Assembly: GCA_036365515.1 (NCBI GenBank)
Contig: CM070877.1
Location: forward strand, 55,278,475 to 55,342,474
DNA from: Torymus aiolomorphi
Lineage: Eukaryota; Arthropoda; Insecta; Hymenoptera; Torymidae
Direction: 5' to 3'
Length of the DNA: 64,000 nt
Shown: positions 22,361 through 33,954 of the stretch, piece after piece
How the letters are laid out: each line of letters opens with the position of its first letter
Numbering within the stretch: position 1 is the stretch's first letter
The notes under the pieces: model-generated
The model's database searches: none
What the model was told of the DNA's origin: nothing
What the model saw: only the letters and a program-made list of their open reading frames with translations
Position numbers and translations under genes: made by a program

Positions 22361-23657
22361 CATTGATAATTATATATTTTTCTATTTTTATCTATGATAA
22401 AACGGACATAAGGATTTAATGGAGAGGGATAAACAGAGGAAAGAGTGATGGGTTGAGGGAGGAAGATTGCGTTGGGAAATGGGAGAGGAAGAGGAATTGC
22501 AAACAGAGAGCTCGAGAGAGAGTGGAAGAAAATGGGGGCGAGAAAGAGAGGAAGAGGGATGGAGAAAGAGCGAAAGAGAGTGAGTTCTGTCTTTCTCTCC
22601 GTTTCTTCCACGCACTCTCTCCCCCTACCTCCCCCTACCACCCCCTCCCTCTCCCTCTCTTTCCGTCGTCCGCCCACTCCCTCTCGCACACTCTCCCTAC
22701 CTGGTCCACTCGCACTCTTTCTCCCTCTCCCACTCACTCTCTCGCTCTTCTGCCCTCCTCTCCCTCTTCCTCCCATCCCCTCTCCCTCATACACCCTTCC
22801 TCTCCCCCTCTTTCCCTCCCTCTCGCTCGCGCTCTCACCCTCCCTTCTCCTCCCCCACTCACCATCACTCTCCGGCCTCTCATACTCTCTTTCTCACGCT
22901 GCCTCTTTAACTCTCTCTTCCTCCCTTCCCCTTCCTCTCTCATTCTCTCACATTTTCCACTCTTTCTTCCTCTCCACTCTCTCTCTCTTCTTGATAATTA
23001 TATATTTTTCTATTTTTATCTATGATAAAACGGACATAAGGATTTAATGGAGAGGGATAAACAGAGGAAAGAGTGATGGGTTGAGGGGGGAAGATTGCGT
23101 TGGGAAATGGGAGAGGGAGGAAGAGGAATTGCAAACAGAGAGCTCGAGAGAGAGTGGAAGAAAATGGGGGCGAGAAAGAGAGGAAGAGCGATGGAGAAAG
23201 AGCGAAAGTGAGTGAGTTCTGTCTTTCTCACCGTTTCTTCCACGCACTCTCTCCCCCTACCTCCCCCTACCACCCCCTCCCTCTCCCTCTCTTTCCGTCG
23301 TCCGCCCACTCCCTCTCGCACACTCTTCCTACCTGGTCCACTCGCACTCTTTCTCCCTCTCCCACTCACTCTCTCGCTCTTCTGCCCTCCTCTCCCTCTT
23401 CCTCCCATCCCCTTTCCCTCATACACCCTTCCTCTCCCACTCTCTCCCTCTCCCTCGCCTACCCTCTCCCCCTCTCTTTCCCTCCCTCTCGCTCGCGCTC
23501 TCACCGTCCCTTCTCCTCCCTCACTCACCATCACTTTCCGGCCTCTCATACTCTCTTTCTCACGCTGCCTCTTTAACTCTCTCTCTTCCTCCCTCCCCCT
23601 TTCTCTCTCATTCTCTCACATTTTCCACTCTTCCTCCCTCTCCACTCTCTCTCTTCT
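22361..23657. repeat. Tandem pair of ~640-665-bp units inside the GA/CT block
   Basis: 22361-22992 and 22993-23657 share hinge, GACATAAGGATTTAATGGAG, GAAATGGGAGAGG and the C-rich half almost identically. The second has an extra CCACTCTCTCCCTCTCCCTC-like stretch near 23435-23470. This looks like a recent local duplication. Confidence 0.8.
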
Positions 23658-26600
23658 TGATAATTATATATTTTTCTATTTTTTATAAAACGAAGAACGT
23701 GGAGGATGTGATGGAGAGGCGTGGAAAAAGGAAGTAGTGGGCGGGAGTTGGAGGAAGAGAGTACTCAGAAAAGGGAGAGGAAAGAATATAGGATTGGAGA
23801 GTGAGAGAGAGAGAGAGGGTGGCAGAGAAACGGGAAGCGAAAGAGAACGAGGGTTGGTGAGATAGTGGAAGAGAGTGTTCTCCCTTTCTTTTTCTCTCTG
23901 GCTCTTGCTTCTCTCCCCCTCCGTCCTTTTCCCCTACCACCTGCTCTCCTCCTCTCTCTCTCACTCCATCTCCCCCTCTCTCTCACCCATTCCCTCTCCC
24001 ACTCTCTCTCCCCTCCTCCCTCTATCACTCTCTCCCTTCTCTCCCTTATAGATAATTATATATTTTTGATTCTTTATTTATTATAAAATAAAACGGAGAG
24101 GGAGCAAGATGTGATAGAGAGAGTGGAGAGGAAGGAGTAAGCGGAAGTTTATAGTTGTGCGGGTTGGGAAGAGGGAGAGAGAGGGACAGAAAATTAGGGA
24201 GAGGAACCTCGAGAGCGAGTGGAAGAGGAAGAGGGCAAGTATGAAAGAAGAGGGATATAGAGAGAGAGCGAAAGAGTGATTTTTCTCTCTGTCTCTTCCT
24301 TGCTCTTCCTCCCTCTCCTCCCACCCTATCACCAGCTCTCCCCTCTCCCACTCTCATACTCCCTTTCCCCTTCTTTCTCTCTCCCTTTCTTCCTCTCTCT
24401 CCCACTGTATCCCCTCTCCGATCTCTTTCTCCCTCTCCCATCCAATCCCTCTCCTATTCTCTCTCCCTCTCCAACTTTCACTCTCCCTCTCTCTTGCTCA
24501 CAGGCTCTCCACTTTTCCTCTCTCATTAATAATTATATATTATTGTTTTCAATTTGTTATAAAACGAAGAGGGAGGAGGATGTGATCGAGAGGGATGAAG
24601 AAGTGAACGAGAGTCAGAGGAAGAGCGGGTTGAGAAAAGGAAGGGAGAAAGAGAAAATTGTAGAAAGAGGGCTTGAGAGAGAGAGAGTGGGAAAAAAGGG
24701 GGAAGGAGAGGAAGAGGGATGGAGAAAGAGCGAAAAAGAGTGGGTTCTCTCATTCTCTGTCTCTTCCTTGCTCTTTCTCCCTGTCGCTTCCTTCTCGACC
24801 CCCTCTCGCTCCGTCTACCACACTCTCCATCTATTACTCTCTTCCGATCCCCTCTTCCACTCTCTTTCTCACTTCCACTCTCTTTCTCACTTCCACTCTC
24901 TCTCCCTTTCCTACTCTCACTCTCCCTCCATTCCCCTCGCTCGCTTTTCTTTCTCTTATTGATAATTATATATTTTTGATTCTTTATTTATTATAAAACA
25001 GAGAGGGAGGAGGCTGTGATGGAGAGAGACGAAGAGCGGAAGGAATAAGCGGGAGTTGATGGAAGAGAGGGTTGGGGAGACAGCGAGGAAGAGAGAATTG
25101 GGGAGAGAGACCTCGAGAGAGTGGGAGAGGAAGAGGGAGAGAGAGAGCTAGAGGAAGAGGGATGGAGAGGTATAAACGAGAGTGAATTCTCTCTTTCTTT
25201 TTCTCTGTTTCTTCCTTGCTCTATCTCCCTCCCTCTCTATCTCTTTATTTATAGCATCATGGTATTTTACATGATACGTGTCATTACGCGAGATGCATGA
25301 TGCGTTGTGGTACATATTCCATCACGCTGGAAATAAAAAGAGCGAGAGAGGGAGCGAGAGCGAAAGAGATACACCTCTCTTTCGCTTTCTCTCTCCCATG
25401 CCCTCTACCGTTCATCTAATCACTCTTGCACTCTATCCCTTCTTTCCCTCCCGCCTTCTTTTCCTTCTCACCCTTCTTCCCTCCACCCACTCGCCCTCCA
25501 CCTACAGTCAGCACCCCCTTTTCTCTCACCATCACCACCACCTCACCCCTCTCGCACCACAATCCTTGCTTCATCGCTCTCACTCCTCCCTCTCTAAACC
25601 ACTCTCCCTCACATTCCCTCGTTCCCTTTTTCGCTCCGTTTTATAATAAACTAAGAATGACAAACATATAGTTATGAATGTAATTAGGTATCATATAATC
25701 ATAAAAAATATATTTCATGAATTTATAATTTTAATTCTTCAAAGATTTTTTCTTGTTATTGTTCGATTATAGCTCTTAATTTTGCTTATATCTAGGTATA
25801 TCTATTATTGATTATTGCCTTCAATAGTTATCAAATGAAACGCGAAAGATGTCTTAGTATAAACATATATCTAATTTATATTTTACCCACTATATAGAAA
25901 GACATGTGCCGTAACGCATCATGGATCACGCGTCACGACACGCATCACGAAAAATACTATCATGCTACAAATAAAAAGACAAAGAGGGAGAGAGCGAGGA
26001 AGAGAAGAGAGAAATCACTCTCTTTCACTCTCTCTGCCTCGCTCTCTATCCCACTACATCTGCCACCCTCTCTCTCGAGGTCTCTTTTCTCAATTCTCTC
26101 TTAATCGCTCTCCTTCTTACTAACCTTCTCTTCCATTCAGTCCCGCTTACTCTTACCTCTCTTCATCCCTCTTCATCACATCCTCCTCCCTCTCCGTTTT
26201 ATAATAACTAAAGAATAAAAAATATATAATTATCAATAAGAGAGAAAGAGGGGTGAGAGAGAGGGGAGGTAGGGAGGTAGGGAGGGGGAGAGAGTAAGAG
26301 AGCGATGGGAGGGAGAGAGAGTAAGAGAGTGAGTGAGAGCGTGGGCGAGAGAGGAAGAGGGGGGAAGGAGGATGGATCCCTCTCCATCACATCCTTGTCC
26401 CTCTCCGCTTTATAATAATCAAAAATATATAATTATCAATAAGAGAGTGGCGGGAGAGCGAGAGAGAGGGAGCGATAGAGGCTGAGAGGGAGAACGAGAT
26501 GGAGATAGTGTAAGAGAGAGTGAGAGAGAGAGGAATAGGAAGAAAGAGGGAGGCAGAAGCACAAAAAGAGTGGGAGTGAGAGAGGGAAGAAGAGGGAGAG

Positions 26601-28702
26601 AGGGCAAGGAAAAGAAAGAGAGAACTCACTCCCTTCCGCTCTCTCTCGCTTTCCATACGTCTCCCTCTCTTTCTCTCCCCCTTACCCTCCGACTCCCTCT
26701 CGAGCTCTCTCTTCCCAATTCTCTCTTCATTCCTCTCACTTTTCTCAACTCACCCTTCCACCAACTCTCTCACACCACTTTCTCTCTGCAACCCTCTACA
26801 TCACATCCTCCTCCCTCTTCGTTTTATAATAAATTGAAAAAGAAAAATATATAATTATCAATTACAGAGAGAGAGAGCGATAATGTATGAGCGGGAGACA
26901 CAGTGAGAGAGGGAGCGGAGAGAGTGGGAGAGGGAGAGGGAGGAAGGGACAGGAAGAAGAGAGTTGGTGAGGGAGAGTGGGCGGAGAGGGGGTGGGAGGG
27001 ACAGGATAAGAGAGGAGGGGGAAAGAGAGTGGAACAGGGAGAGAGTAGGAGTAGGAGAGGGACAAAGAGTGGGAGAGAGAGAGGGAGGGAGCGGGAGAGA
27101 GAGCACGAAAGAGAAAGAGAGAACTCACTCCCTTTCACTCTTTCTTCATCCCCCTTCCTCTCCTTCTCTCCTCCTTCTTCTCCCGCTCTGTCTCGAGATC
27201 TCTCCCTCAATCCTCTCTTGCTCCCTCCCTTTTCTCAACCCTCCCTCCCTCCAACTCCCGCTCACTTGTTCCTCTCTTCATCCCTCTCTATCACATCCTC
27301 CTCCCTCTTCGTTTTATAATAAATTGAAAATCAAAAATATAAATTATCAATGAACGAGAGAGAGTAAGCAAGCAAGCAAGAGAGCGGGGAAAGAGAGCGG
27401 GGAAAGAGAGTGGGAGAGAGAGTGGGAGAGAGTGAGAGAGTGAGAGAGGGAGAGAGGGTGGTACAGGCAGATGGAAGGTGGAGAGAGTGGAGAGCGTGGG
27501 AGAAGGAGAGGGTGGCGAGGGGTGGGGAGGAAGAGGACGGGAGAGCGAGGGAGAAGGAGAGGGTGGGAGTTGGAGCGAGAGAGGGAAAGGGGGAAGAGTG
27601 CGAGAGAGGAAGTGGTGAGGAAGACGGAGTGTGAGAGAGGGAGCAAGAGCGTGGAAAAAACAGAGAGAAAGAGAACTCACTCTCTTTCACTGTTTCTCCA
27701 TCTCCCTTCTTCCCTTTCTCTCCTCCGTTATCACCCACTCTTTCTCTCGAAATCTCTGATCGCAATTCCCCTTCTTTCCTCCCTTTTTCTCAACCCTTTC
27801 TTCCTCCGACTCCCGCACACTTCCTCCTCTCTTTATCTCTTTCCATCACATCCTCACTATCCGTTTTATAATAAATTAAGAATGAAAAATATATAATTAT
27901 CAATGAGAGAGAGAGTAGGCGAGCGATAGAGAAAGAGAACTTACTCTCATTCGCGCCCTCTCCTTAATTCTCTCTTCCTCCCTCTCGCTCTTCCCAACCC
28001 AATCTACCTCCTACTGCCCATCACTCCTTCCTCTGTTCATCCCTCCATGACATTCTCATTCCTCTCCGTTTTATAATAAATTAATAATCCAAAATATATA
28101 ATTATGAATGAGAGAGCGAGAGGAGAGAGATGGAGAGAGAGAGGAGAGGAAGACGGAGATGGCGGAAGGGAGGGTGAGGGGGAGGGAGAGCGAGCAAAGA
28201 TGAGACAGAGAACTAACTCTCTTTGGCTCTCTCTTTTTATGTTTCTCTCCATCCCTCTTCCTCTCTCTCTCCCTCTTTCTCTCCCCTCTCTCGCTTGTCA
28301 CCTCTCACTTTCTCTCGAGGTCTCCCTTCCCAATTCTCTCTTCCTCGCTTTCCCTCTTCCCAACCCTTTCTTCCTCCAACCTGCTCACTCCTTCCTCTCT
28401 TTCTCGCTCTCCATGACATCCTCACCACACTCCGTTATATAATAAATGAAGAATAAAAATATATAATTATCAATGAGAGATAGGGAGAGAGAGCGAAAGC
28501 GATAGAGAAAGAGAGAGAAGGTCGGTGGGAGAGTGGTGAGACAGAGCTATCTTTCACTTTCTCTCTCCTCAATTCTTTGTTCTTCTCACTCCATCTTCCA
28601 CTACCTCTCTCTTTCTCTCTCTAATTGAGGTTAAACCTAAGACCGATTTCGTTACTGAATTCACTTTTACGATCCAAAATCTATAAATTACTTAAACACT
28701 TA

Positions 28703-28903
28703 CTATACTACAATACTATAAAACAAAAAACCGCTGCCAATTCATTGGCCCGTCGTTGTCTCCAACTTAATTTGCTTATTCCTTTAATTAAATTTTAATA
28801 ACAAAATTTATAATTTTTTCAACAATCTATAACATAATTATAACTAAATTCATTTATGAAGAGTAAAAAGTATTAATTTTTATATTATGTATAAAATATG
28901 AAT
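28703..28903. other. AT-rich spacer
   Basis: No gene or repeat recognised. Its last bases lead into the candidate target duplication AAAATAATAGG (28904-28914). Confidence 0.4.
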
Positions 28904-29102
28904 AAAATAATAGGTTTTTTTTTTTTTTTTCCATCGGTCTTACAGTCTTACAAATTAAATTAAAATAATTAATATTTATGGCAGTCAGATTGCCCTTGTT
29001 TATAATCACCCCCGCAGAATCTGAAATAAAAACTTAATTAAAATCTGGAAAAAACTTTGTTAGCAAAGGACGATCTGACTGCCCACCACCACCACATTGT
29101 CC

Positions 29103-29134
29103 GACGTTTCGAGCCTGCTGCGGCTCCTCCTCAG
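29103..29134 (-). ncRNA. Hammerhead-ribozyme-like motif, Penelope left copy
   Basis: On the minus strand CTGAGGA, then GAGCC pairing with GGCTC across GCAGCA, then GAAAC and GTC. This is the conserved core (CUGANGA, stem II, GAAAC, GUC) reported in Penelope-like elements. Stem III would be minimal, so activity as a dimer is more likely than as a single unit. Confidence 0.55.
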
Positions 29135-29246
29135 GGACTGAAATAAAACCCGCGATACACCTCCTTATATACCATGCACCCATACCCCCTTCTTTTCTCT
29201 TACCCCACCACCCTCCACATTCCCCTCTCCAACTTGCCATTCTCAC

Positions 29247-29573
29247 TTAAATTAATAAAGAATGATAAATGTTATCTAATTTACTTGACTCTATCATTAA
29301 ATTTACATTATTCCGATTTCTTAGAATGTGAATACTTTCAAGGCTTTCCCTCTTATATTTATTCTTAATCCCCTGTTCCAAAATATCCACACTCCCAAAA
29401 TCGAAAGAATGCAAACTATTTAAACAACGTTCTTTCAAACCCGATGTACAACTTGAGCTGCGTAAACTATATTGATGTTCATATATTCTCTTTTTCAAAT
29501 ATCTACCCGTTTGACCAATATAACAACCATTACAATCCCTACAATTAATTTTATAAACAACTCCCGATTTCAA
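29247..29573 (-). CDS. GIY-YIG endonuclease domain, Penelope-like element (left copy)
   Basis: MKSGVVYKINCRDCNGCYIG starts the open part; VYKI and CYIGQTGRYLKKRIYEH are the GIY-YIG-type core with the catalytic Arg and downstream Glu region. The frame follows the RT frame after a 1-nt shift around 29640-29680 that is also present in the right copy. The domain nicks DNA at integration sites. The open frame starts at an internal Met; the domain is normally fused to the RT. Confidence 0.8.
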   Translation of the reverse strand: MKSGVVYKINCRDCNGCYIGQTGRYLKKRIYEHQYSLRSSSCTSGLKERCLNSLHSFDFGSVDILEQGIKNKYKRESLESIHILRNRNNVNLMIESSKLDNIYHSLLI

Positions 29574-30013
29574 ACATTTATCATCCTTGTCTTTACAATT
29601 ACTAAATAACCTTTCTAAATTATTATCATTTCTAAAGAAAACTTGAATATTATGTTTACTAAAACCCTTCTAATCCTTTCCGACAAACCTCTAACATATG
29701 GTAAACTAAAATATGCATTCTTTCCATTTCTATTCCTTGTTTGATTATCTACCCGCTGCTTCAATCCACCATTATAAATTTCCCACACTCTCTCATCAAT
29801 CATTTTATCAATAAATTTTACGGGATAACTATTTTTAATAAATGTTTCTCTAACTAAATTTAAATTCTTTTTCCTAAAATCTTTATGTGACAATTTAATC
29901 GCTCTGTCAATGACACCTTTGATCGCACCTGTCTTGTTTCCGAATTGGTGGTGAGAATCAAAATTTAAAAATCTACCTGACCATGTAGGTTTTCTATACC
30001 AATCTAATTTCAC

Positions 30014-31701
30014 TCTATTATTATTACCTCTAATGACTCTAATATCTAAAAACTCAATTGATAATCTTTCTCAACTTCTTTTGTGAATTTAATTCTATCA
30101 TGGATAGAATTAAACACATCCACCATTTCATCCACAAAACATTCTGGTACAACTGCAAAAATGTCATCAACATATCTTTTAAAAATAATTGGCTGAAAAA
30201 CCAACTTAGACAAAGCAATACTTTCCAATTTTTCCATTACTAAATTGGCTATAACAGGTGACAAAGGTGATCCCATCGGACAACCATATCTTTGTTCATA
30301 TAGACTATTATCAAAAGAAAAAATTGTGTTTTTAAAAACCAAATTAAGTGCCTTTATAAATTCATCTTTTGTTAAACTAGTATGTACTTTAATTTCAGAC
30401 CATTTATCTTATATAATATCATTCAACAACTCTAAAGGTATATTTGTAAACAAAGATACTACATCCAATGAAACCATCCTATGATCATTCGGAATAATAA
30501 TATCTTTCATTATACCATAAAAACTCCAACTATCTTTAATATATGAATTTGTTTTACCCACTATCTTGAACAATATATTAGACAAAAATCTAGCAAGTCT
30601 ATACGTCGGAAAATTTATCGATGATATTATTATTCTATATGTCAACTGTTCTTTGTGAATCTTAGGAAGCCCATAACATTTAGCTACAGTGCCATTTTCA
30701 CATTTTAAATATTTAAACATACTATCTTTAATATAAGCTTTTGTTTTCCAATGCATCAATAATTCTTTCAATTTATCTTGTAGTCTATTGATATGTGGAT
30801 TCCTAATTTTCACATAAGTGGTATCATCCTCCAACATAAGTTGAATTTTATTAATATAATCCCTTTTATCTGAAACTACAGTTACATTTCCTTTATCTGC
30901 TTTTTGGAAGATCATATTCGGATTCTCTCTCAAGAATTTCTTCGTTATTTTTAATTCATGGAATAAATTACTGTTCAAATAATTATCAAATCTATGTTCT
31001 CTTTTAAAATTATCAACAACTTTAACTAAAGAACGCCTACATTCTTTTTTAAACTCCAGATTAAAACTACTCATACTACTTTCTACCTCAGCGATGATAT
31101 TCTTGATCGGAAGAGATTTACTTGAATATGATATTCCAAATTTAGCACCCTTTGACATGATATTTACCACTTCTTCTGGTATTACTTTGTCAGTTAAATT
31201 TCTAAACCAATCCTTATTAACATTGTTAGTTTGATTGACCTGAGAGTGTTTTCTATGCTTTAAATATTCAAATTTTCTTTTTAATTTACTCCTATGGTTA
31301 TATTTTACTTTTTCAAAGTGCCTCTTTTGACCACGAAAAAATTCTTGCAAATCATTCGGTTCTATTTTATTATATAAATATCTTTCAAGCTCTAATAAAT
31401 ATTTATTCAAACGATTAATTTCAAAATTCAAATCTCTAATTTCTAAGTTAAGTAATTTATTTTTGAAAAAGAAAATATTTTTCCGTAGATCATAAGAAAC
31501 TCTTTTATTGTAATCCCGATAAAAACCCTTATCATCAAATTTTTTTCCAATATGTTTAGGAAAAATATTTGATTTTTTACACCTTAGAAGAAAAGTGAGT
31601 TGCTCCTTTAAAATTACAATCCTTAAAACCATTTTTACCCATTTTGAGCAATAATCTTTTACCACCTTCCCATAAATCCCATATATATCTCTAAAAAACA
31701 T
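30014..31701 (-). pseudogene. Penelope-like reverse transcriptase, left copy (nonsense and frameshift)
   Basis: Starts at MFFRDIYGIYGKVVKDYCSK (31701) with the N-terminal LTFLLRCKKSNIFPKHIGKK block, then KADKGNVTVV, YGLPKIHKE, VSLDVVSLFTNIPLELL (first catalytic Asp), a nonsense codon at 30409-30411 where the right copy has CAA, YGCPMGSPLSPVIANLVMEK and YVDDIFAVVP (30200-30170). A missing T in a T-run near 30044 shifts the frame after QLSF; the matching frame resumes at 30013-29615. This is the fuller of the two RT copies at its N-terminus. Confidence 0.85.
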
Positions 31702-31717
31702 TTTACCCCACCTTTAA

Positions 31718-32863
31718 TTGATGCATTGGAAAACAAAAGCTTATATTAAAGATAGTATGTTTAAATATTTAAAATGTGAAAATGGCACTGTAGCTAAATG
31801 TTGTGGGCTTCCTAAGATTCACAAAGAACAGTTGACATATAGAATAATAATATCATCGATAAATTTTCCGACGTATAGACTTGCTAGATTTTTGTCTAAT
31901 ATATTGTTCAAGATAGTGGGTAAAACAAATTCATATATTAAAGATAGTTGGAGTTTTTATGGTATAATGAAAGATATTATTATTCCGAATGATCATAGGA
32001 TGGTTTCATTGGATGTAGTATCTTTGTTTACAAATATACCTTTAGAGTTGTTGAATGATATTATACAAGATAAATGGTCTGAAATTAAAGTACATACTAG
32101 TTTAACAAAAGATGAATTTATAAAGGCACTTAATTTGGTTTTTAAAAACACAATTTTTTCTTTTGATAATAGTCTATATGAACAAAGATATGGTTGTCCG
32201 ATGGGATCACCTTTGTCACCTGTTATAGCCAATTTAGTAATGGAAAAATTGGAAAGTATTGCTTTGTCTAAGTTGGTTTTTCAGCCAATTATTTTTAAAA
32301 GATATATTGATGACATTTTTGCAGTTGTACCAGAATGTTTTGTGGATGAAATGGTGGATGTGTTTAATTCTATCCATGATAGAATTAAATTCACAAAAGA
32401 AGTTGAGAAAGATTATCAATTGAGTTTTTTAGATATTAGAGTCATTAGAGGTAATAATAATAGAGTGAAATTAGATTGGTATAGAAAACCTACATGGTCA
32501 GGTAGATTTTTAAATTTTGATTCTCACCACCAATTCGGAAACAAGACAGGTGCGATCAAAGGTGTCATTGACAGAGCGATTAAATTGTCACTTAAAGATT
32601 TTAGGAAAAAGAATTTAAATTTAGTTAGAGAAACATTTATTAAAACTAGTTATCCCGTAAAATTTATTGATAAAATGATTGATGAGAGAGTGTGGGAAAT
32701 TTATAATGGTGGATTGAAGCAGCGGGTAGATAATCAAACAAGGAATAGAAATGGAAAGAATGCATATTTTAGTTTACCATATGTTAGAGGTTTGTCGGAA
32801 AGGATTAGAAGGGTTTTAGTAAACATAATATTCAAGTTTTCTTTAGAAATGATAATAATTTAG
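31718..32863 (+). CDS. Penelope-like RT, 5'-truncated but otherwise open (right copy)
   Basis: 381 codons with SLDVVSLFTNIPLEL, the intact reading NDIIQDKW where the left copy has a stop, YGCPMGSPLSPVIANLVMEK, YIDDIFAVVP (YVDD in the left copy) and QLSFLDIRVIRG. It lacks the first ~300 residues, so it is not a functional RT. It ends at a stop after KFSLEMIII because of the frameshift shared with the left copy, which separates it from the GIY-YIG frame starting 41 bp downstream. Confidence 0.8.
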   Translation: MMHWKTKAYIKDSMFKYLKCENGTVAKCCGLPKIHKEQLTYRIIISSINFPTYRLARFLSNILFKIVGKTNSYIKDSWSFYGIMKDIIIPNDHRMVSLDVVSLFTNIPLELLNDIIQDKWSEIKVHTSLTKDEFIKALNLVFKNTIFSFDNSLYEQRYGCPMGSPLSPVIANLVMEKLESIALSKLVFQPIIFKRYIDDIFAVVPECFVDEMVDVFNSIHDRIKFTKEVEKDYQLSFLDIRVIRGNNNRVKLDWYRKPTWSGRFLNFDSHHQFGNKTGAIKGVIDRAIKLSLKDFRKKNLNLVRETFIKTSYPVKFIDKMIDERVWEIYNGGLKQRVDNQTRNRNGKNAYFSLPYVRGLSERIRRVLVNIIFKFSLEMIII

Positions 32864-32904
32864 AAAGGTTATTTAGTAATTGTAAAGACAAGGATGATAA
32901 ATGT

Positions 32905-33231
32905 TTGAAATCGGGAGTTGTTTATAAAATTAATTGTAGGGATTGTAATGGTTGTTATATTGGTCAAACGGGTAGATATTTGAAAAAGAGAATATATGAA
33001 CATCAATATAGTTTACGCAGCTCAAGTTGTACATCGGGTTTGAAAGAACATTGTTTAAATAGTTTGCATTCTTTCGATTTTGGGAGTGTGGATATTTTGG
33101 AACAGGGGATTAAGAATAAATATAAGAGGGAAAGCCTTGAAAGTATTCACATTCTAAGAAATCGGAATAATGTAAATTTAATGATAGAGTCAAGTAAATT
33201 AGATAACATTTATCATTCTTTATTAATTTAA
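32905..33231 (+). CDS. GIY-YIG endonuclease domain (right copy)
   Basis: 108 codons, identical to the left copy except KEHCLN versus KERCLN. Contains VYKINCRDCNGCYIGQTGR and KKRIYEH. It lies in a different frame from the RT upstream, as in the left copy. Confidence 0.8.
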   Translation: MKSGVVYKINCRDCNGCYIGQTGRYLKKRIYEHQYSLRSSSCTSGLKEHCLNSLHSFDFGSVDILEQGIKNKYKRESLESIHILRNRNNVNLMIESSKLDNIYHSLLI

Positions 33232-33343
33232 GTGAGAATAGCAAGTTGGAGAGGAGAATGTGGAAGGTGGTGGGGAAAGAGGAAAGAAGGGGGTATGAGA
33301 GCATGGTATATAAGGAGGTGTATCGCGGGTTTTATTTCAGTCC

Positions 33344-33375
33344 CTGAGGAGGAGCCGGAGCAGGCTCGAAACGTC
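33344..33375 (+). ncRNA. Hammerhead-ribozyme-like motif, Penelope right copy
   Basis: CTGAGGA, GAGCC-GGAGCA-GGCTC stem-loop II, GAAAC, GTC. Same layout as the left copy, with GGAGCA instead of GCAGCA as the loop, so both copies keep the core and the stem while the loop varies. Confidence 0.55.
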
Positions 33376-33954
33376 GGACAATGTGGTGGTGGTGGGCAGT
33401 CAGATCGTCCTTTGCTAACAAAGTTTTTTCCAGATTTTAATTAAGTTTTTATTTCAGATTCTGCGGGGGTGATTATAAACAAGGGCAATCTGACTGCCAT
33501 AAATATTAATTATTTTAATTTAATTTGTAAGACTGTAAGACCGATGGAAAAATTCTTATCAGTTGATATTAAATTGCAGTCGACATAAGTAATATTTTTA
33601 ATGAAAATAATAGGTATGATTTTTTGTTAAGTTATGTGAGAAAAATAAATAAAATAATTGATTCTAACATTATGGTCAAAACCTTTTAAAATTCCTAAAT
33701 AACCTTTACTTCAAATTATATTTTCTTTGTGAAATTTCACACATAGGGTACTTTTCTCTAGTAGTATGCCGTATTTGTGTGCTCTTTCTGGAATTTCCGA
33801 TGTAAGAAAAACGTTCTAACCTTAAAAATAATAAATGGCTATTACAAAACAAAAGCAGGTACACAACCCGTGTGCATAGCGCATAGCGCATGTCATTTCC
33901 ATTTTATAGTATACAATAAATGCGTTCCCGAATAAATACGATTTTAAGAGGGCT

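Larger units (their letters stand above)
28915..31711 (-). mobile_element. Penelope-like element, left copy (minus strand)
   Basis: Read on the minus strand: RT N-terminal region from 31701, RT core, GIY-YIG endonuclease (29573-29247), a 3' region with a hammerhead-like motif (29103-29134) and a 3' end CCGATGG followed by 16 A. RT plus GIY-YIG in this order defines Penelope-like elements. It meets the right copy at 31711-31717, where a short ATTGATGCATTGG overlap is shared. The two copies look about 98-99% identical where they overlap, so the event was recent. Confidence 0.9.
31712..33603 (+). mobile_element. Penelope-like element, right copy (plus strand, 5'-truncated)
   Basis: Begins mid-RT at the sequence coding HWKTKAYIKDSMFKY and runs through RT, GIY-YIG and the same 3' region to CCGATGG at 33547. 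About 55 further bases (33548-33603) precede AAAATAATAGG (33604-33614), the same 11-mer that precedes the left copy at 28904-28914. I therefore place the outer edge of the insertion at 33603. The extra 55 bases are absent from the left copy. Confidence 0.85.

Noticed and set aside
31993..32419. Minus-strand ORFs in the right Penelope copy (and plus-strand ones in the left)
   Set aside because: Antisense of the RT coding frame.
28915..33603. Twin-priming inversion of one Penelope copy
   Set aside because: Twin priming splits one copy without overlap; here the two arms both contain most of RT, the endonuclease and the 3' end, so they are two copies.
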